From assembly GCA_003024985.2 (NCBI GenBank), contig PXIH01S0006656.1: DNA of 11,884 bases. One strand, given 5' to 3'. The notes below the pieces were generated by a model. It did no database searches and had not been told where the DNA came from. It was given only the letters and a program-made list of their open reading frames with translations. Both the position numbers and the translations under genes were made by a program. Origin of the DNA: Euperipatoides rowelli (taxonomy: Eukaryota > Onychophora > Udeonychophora > Euonychophora > Peripatopsidae). Positions 8,815-11,884 of this stretch are shown piece after piece. How positions within the stretch are numbered: position 1 is the first letter of the stretch; the number at the start of each line of letters is the position of its first letter.

Positions 8815-9165
8815 CGCCCCTGTTTTGCAATAACAAAATGCTATTTTTCATTAGTCAATATGTTGTTTTTTTGTATTTTTGAAAATTTGTAACATATCGA
8901 CACTTTGTATACATTTTAAACATGAAATTGGATTCAAATTTTTAATGAATTGAAAATCTGACACTTTTGAAAATTAAAGGTGAAAATGTAGTGAGCTCCT
9001 TATGCAAATTAGAAATGATAAATGCTTCTGTGGACCCCTTTCTATCTTCTAAACATTTCTCACCTTTTGGTATATCATAGAGGACCATCATAGAAACCCT
9101 TTCATGCATTTACAGTAACACATTTTTGGCTAAAATGTCAGCCCCTTTTTGAAAAAACAGGGGCG
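8815..9165. mobile_element. Non-autonomous inverted-repeat element (351 bp) flanked by TTAT
   Basis: The left end is CGCCCCTGTTTT and the right end is its exact reverse complement AAAACAGGGGCG (12 of 12). With one indel the similarity continues to about 20 bp (CAATAA against CAAAAA). Both ends are flanked on the outside by TTAT (8811-8814 and 9166-9169), a plausible 4-bp target duplication. The interior has no long open frame. I do not know the superfamily. TTAT could be a decayed TTAA (Kolobok or piggyBac type), or the duplication could be TTA. The element is inside the intron between exons A and B. Confidence 0.65.
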
Positions 9166-9369
9166 TTATGACTTCATGATTTGCCAATAAATTACAGAAT
9201 TGTACTACAGTATATACACAGCCATACAATTGTAAAGCAACATAAATGAAGCATAATCTACTGTAGATTTGACATTTACTGTATGTTAGGGATAACGGAC
9301 GGCATCCTAGATAGAGCTACTACTTATTATAATGTTGGTCACTACAAGAAATAAAACCAGAATATTAAA

Positions 9370-9452
9370 AAAAATCGATTAAATAAATAGATTTTTAAGA
9401 CAAAAATAAATTGATTTTCAAGAAAATCGGTTTAAATCGCCCATGCCTACTT
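9370..9452 (-). mobile_element. Possible hAT-type element end with repeated ATCGATT-like words
   Basis: Read on the minus strand from 9452, it begins TAGGCATGGGCGATTTAAAC and continues with spaced TCGATT/TTGATT/TAGATT words. Ends of the form TAGGGxTGGGCGAT are common in hAT miniature elements. No opposite end with matching inverted repeat was found nearby, so only a fragment can be claimed. Confidence 0.3.
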
Positions 9453-9746
9453 ACTCCTGAGTAGAGAAGCAATCATGGGAAGCAAATTCTTTTTTCAAGT
9501 GTTTTTTTTAGTTTTAGCAGAGAGACTTTGTGATTTAAAAGTAATTGAAGTATAATGACTATGTTTAAAAAAAATTGTAAAATTACATAAAAGTAGAAAA
9601 ATATTAAATAAGTGATAAGGAAAAAATATATAAGCATCATAAAAAAATATATCCAACAATATTCTGATAAATTATAATAGAAAAGTGACATCTTAGATAC
9701 ATTTCTATGAGAAAAAAAATGATTAAGATATTTAAAAAAAACTTAC

Positions 9747-9798
9747 CTCTGTGTATAATTTTTAATGTTTCTTTCAAATAATTTAAAGCCTTAACGGT
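9747..9798 (-). CDS. MAP2K4: MAP2K4 (MKK4) internal exon A: helix before the catalytic loop, ending in HR
   Basis: This is a partial CDS, a 52-nt internal exon read on the reverse strand. The acceptor is a pyrimidine-rich tract ending TCTCCACAG and the donor is GAG|GTAAGTTT, both strong consensus sites. It translates in phase 0 as TVKALNYLKETLKIIHR plus the first base of an Asp codon that exon B completes (g+at), giving the HRD of the kinase catalytic loop. Known family: the MKK4 helix alphaE segment reads nearly the same (TVKALNHLKENLKIIHRD in vertebrates). MKK4 phosphorylates JNK and p38 on Thr and Tyr in the cytoplasm and nucleus. Its context is a 1588-bp intron leading to exon B. The upstream exons coding for the ATP-binding N-lobe are not in the remaining 2.1 kb, so they must lie past position 11884. 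Confidence 0.93.
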
Positions 9799-10394
9799 CT
9801 GTGGAGAAAAAAAAGAAATTTAAAAAATATAAATAATACTGTATATACAAAATATAATTTTATGTAGTCACTACTATTACTGAAAATAAAAACTAGTCAC
9901 TTTGGAAATAAACCAGTCACTAACATTTCATTATTCGGTATTCTTGTTGTATGCAGTCTACCATAAATTCTTATCTGCTTTTATTAGTATTCCAAATGAA
10001 GATATTTGGTCTGAAAAGGATTCTCTAGCATTAATTTTAAAAATTTGGCAGATCAAAAATGAAAAAAATAATCATTCTTTTGTATCATATTTCCAAATTA
10101 TATTTTTCAAACTATATACAGAAGTTTTTATGTATGTTTGAATTGTGATATACAGTACTAATATTGGGTGAATAGTAAAATACTACTATATAGATATCTA
10201 ATTCTTCACTTATGACAGTAATAAAATTGTGTAGTCACTTTCTGCATTAAGTAAATGACTAAATTGACTACTGACAGAGGAATGCCTGGTTCATTAAGAG
10301 CTGATACTTGAATATATATTTTCTCAAGTACCATCTAGTAATTGCCTAAATACAGTATAATGAATGCTAGGTTATATTCTAATATAAATTATCG

Positions 10395-10415
10395 CCCCCC
10401 CCCCCCTCCCCCTCC
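10395..10415. repeat. C12-T-C5-T-C2 tract (G-rich on the gene's sense strand)
   Basis: Twelve C's are followed by interrupted C runs. The minus strand, which is the sense strand of MAP2K4, reads GGAGGGGGA followed by G12, a sequence able to form a G-quadruplex in the pre-mRNA or in DNA. It lies 60 bp from the hAT-like element. Confidence 0.85.
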
Positions 10416-10466
10416 TTAGTTTTGTTTGTTTGTAGATTAGAAGAGAAATGGAATTATCTTGTGCTG

Positions 10467-10474
10467 GTATTATT
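10467..10474. repeat. Left target-site duplication of the hAT-like element
   Basis: GTATTATT abuts the left terminus and matches GTATTATG at 10773-10780 at 7 of 8 positions. The single mismatch fits an old insertion. Confidence 0.7.
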
Positions 10475-10772
10475 CAGTGGTGGATCTAGACATTTTTTTT
10501 TTGTGTGTATGTGTGTGGGGGGACACAAAGTTGGCTTCTGACGCCTAAAATTTCTGTTTTTTTCCAAACAAAATATTTTGATAGGATTTTTTTTTAGTTG
10601 TATGGACGTTTTGTACTTCAAATGTAAATAATTTAAGCTTTTTTTTTTTTGGTTGTATGACATTTTTATAGCCCTTATATACTGTATAATTTTTTTACTT
10701 CAAGGCCATTTTGCTGCCCCCGTTGATTTGGTACCAGGGGCATTTGCCCCCACCCCCCTAGATCCGGCACTG
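10475..10772. mobile_element. hAT-like miniature inverted-repeat element (298 bp) with 8-bp target duplication
   Basis: The left end reads CAGTGGTGGATCTAG. The right end, reverse complemented, reads CAGTGCCGGATCTAG, so 13 of 15 bases match. The flanking 8-mers are GTATTATT (10467-10474) and GTATTATG (10773-10780), 7 of 8 identical, which is the target-site length of the hAT superfamily. The interior is non-coding and G/C-run-rich at both ends, including the self-pairing GGGGCATTTGCCCC at 10737-10750. From family knowledge, CAGTGGCGGATC-type ends are common in non-autonomous animal hAT elements. It needs a transposase from elsewhere. The diverged terminal repeats suggest an old copy. Confidence 0.82.
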
Positions 10773-10780
10773 GTATTATG
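10773..10780. repeat. Right target-site duplication of the hAT-like element
   Basis: GTATTATG follows directly after the terminal CACTG and pairs with the left copy at 10467-10474. Confidence 0.7.
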
Positions 10781-11202
10781 TTTCTCTGGAACCGTCATGT
10801 TAGTAGATGATAATTGTCATTTTTAATGAGAATAATGGCGCTGTTAGGGGGAAGAATGTATATGACTTTTTAAGAAAATGTATAACACAGCAAAGATACT
10901 GTAGGATATCAAAAATAAAATTAGAAGAAACAAAAATCCAAGCTGTGCAAAAATCTGTCATATTGGGAAATGAAGGCCCTTTTTTTGGTTTTTCACCCAT
11001 AATTCATTAACTGTTGTAGACAAAAAAAAAAAAAGTTAACACTTCCACTCCAGTACATTGCCGAACTTTTGGATCCTAAGCCTACCACTCCAAAACAAAA
11101 CCAAAAAAAATAATTTTTAGTCTTTAAATTTTGATTAGAAATATAGAAAAAATAATTTTAAAATGGTTTACATGAATATCTAATGATTTTTTTGCACATA
11201 GG

Positions 11203-11225
11203 CAGTGATAATTAGGCCACCTTAA
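11203..11225 (-). mobile_element. Possible TTAA-type element end (TTAAGGTGGCC)
   Basis: Read on the minus strand, the site begins TTAAGGTGGCCTAATTATCA. It shares TTAAGGTGG with the right end of the putative element at 1739-2930 (reverse complement at 2922-2930). No opposite end was found within reach, so this may be a solo remnant or chance. Confidence 0.25.
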
Positions 11226-11884
11226 ATTTTGAATTTAATGTGGCTTAATAAAAATATTATAAAACATATAAGAATAAACTTATACATTTTTAAAATCAAA
11301 ACTAAAAAATGTGTGTCAAACAGAAAAGCCACTATAAGGGTTAATATAAGAAATTTGGTATTTTTTTTATTGGCGACTTTTCGTAAAATATTAAAGGCCA
11401 AATGTAACTGATTTTTTAAATTTTTTATTATTATTGATTTTCAAAGATTTTTACTAAAAAAAAATATCCACCAGAAAAAGAAAAAAAGTTATTTTCATTT
11501 TTAAAATAATTGTCTTTAGCTCCTCCCCCTTTAAACATTGTCCACTCTTCACACCAGGGGAGATATTTTGTGACATCATAGGCTAGAAAGGAATAGAGAT
11601 TGCAATAATTAACTATAGAAATTTGCTATATTTGACAGCTTAAAGTTGGAAATCATATGGTCTAAAAGTTTAAATACTTGTAAAAAATCAATCAAATTAA
11701 TCCTTTGTGCTATTATTATCCAATTTTTTTTTTTAAAAAAATCAAAATGACCTTTAAGGCAAGCGTTCGGTCAAAAAATGAAAAAAATGCATCAATTTTT
11801 ACAAATTACGTTTTTGACTAATTAATATTTAACAAAGATTAAAAAATTAAATAAATCCACTTCTGTTGCTCTTAGATTAAAAAA

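Larger units (their letters stand above)
8159..9746 (-). other. MAP2K4 intron between exons A and B (1588 bp)
   Basis: This is a GTAAGT..CAG intron in phase 1, splitting the Asp codon of HRD. It contains the 351-bp TTAT-flanked element (8815-9165), a fragment resembling a hAT-type end (about 9370-9452), an A16 run at 8447-8462 and other A/T runs. I see no coding sequence. The open frame on the minus strand around 9473-9691 is low-complexity Phe/Tyr/Leu and spans no splice-linked exon. Confidence 0.85.
9799..11884 (-). other. MAP2K4 intron upstream of exon A (3' part only)
   Basis: This is non-coding, AT-rich intron sequence ending at the exon A acceptor. I looked on the minus strand for the preceding MKK4 exon (the segment before TVKAL) and found none. 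It holds the hAT-like miniature element (10475-10772), the C-tract (10395-10415) and a TTAAGGTGG-type end (about 11203-11225). From 11226 to 11884 there are A/T homopolymers and short open frames that I judge to be chance. Confidence 0.8.

Noticed and set aside
9001-9010. Octamer ATGCAAAT as a POU-factor enhancer
   Set aside because: A single 8-mer in AT-rich sequence is expected by chance, and it lies inside a transposable element.
9473-9691. 72-residue Phe/Tyr/Leu-rich frame on the minus strand
   Set aside because: It comes from A/T homopolymer-rich intron sequence, resembles a membrane peptide only through composition, and has no family likeness.
10454-10663. 69-residue frame on the minus strand
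   Set aside because: It spans the left border of the hAT-like element and is read from T- and GT-rich non-coding sequence.
10800-11010. Two opposed frames of 66-67 residues on opposite strands
   Set aside because: They overlap almost completely, neither matches a known protein, and the minus frame does not fit the missing MKK4 exon.

Overview
The window is AT-rich animal DNA (roughly 70% A+T by eye) carrying the middle of one spliced protein-coding gene on the minus strand. Four exons were found by reading the reverse complement. They join in frame into about 133 residues of a dual-specificity MAP kinase kinase. The HRDVKPSN, DFG and SIAKT motifs, the M-A-P-E-R start of the P+1 region, and the GRFPYPKW block after it identify MAP2K4 (MKK4/SEK1, the JNK-pathway kinase) rather than MKK7 or MKK3/6. 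GT..AG introns, long homopolymers, microsatellites and many DNA-transposon remnants mark a metazoan. The types of transposon ends suggest a marine invertebrate, but I cannot name the species.

Layout in gene order (minus strand, right to left): 9799-11884 is the end of an upstream intron with a hAT-type miniature element, a C/G-tract and a possible TTAA-type element end. 9747-9798 is exon A (TVKALNYL..HR). 8159-9746 is an intron holding a 351-bp inverted-repeat element flanked by TTAT. 8031-8158 is exon B (catalytic loop, DFG, activation loop). 7773-8030 is a short 258-bp intron. 7698-7772 is exon C. 4980-7697 is an intron holding a 671-bp inverted-repeat element. 4834-4979 is exon D. 1-4833 is the start of a further intron with a possible 1.2-kb TTAA-flanked element, a GC-richer block (about 200-690), a 64-bp-spaced direct repeat and a strong hairpin. 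The N-lobe exons and the C-terminal exons (end of the kinase domain and the MAP3K docking region) lie outside the window.

I see no second protein-coding gene, no tRNA or rRNA and no CRISPR array. The remaining open frames are short, low-complexity and resemble nothing I recognise. The new material here is the intronic mobile-element population and a marked excess of the 7-mer TACAGTA/TACTGTA, rather than a new gene system.
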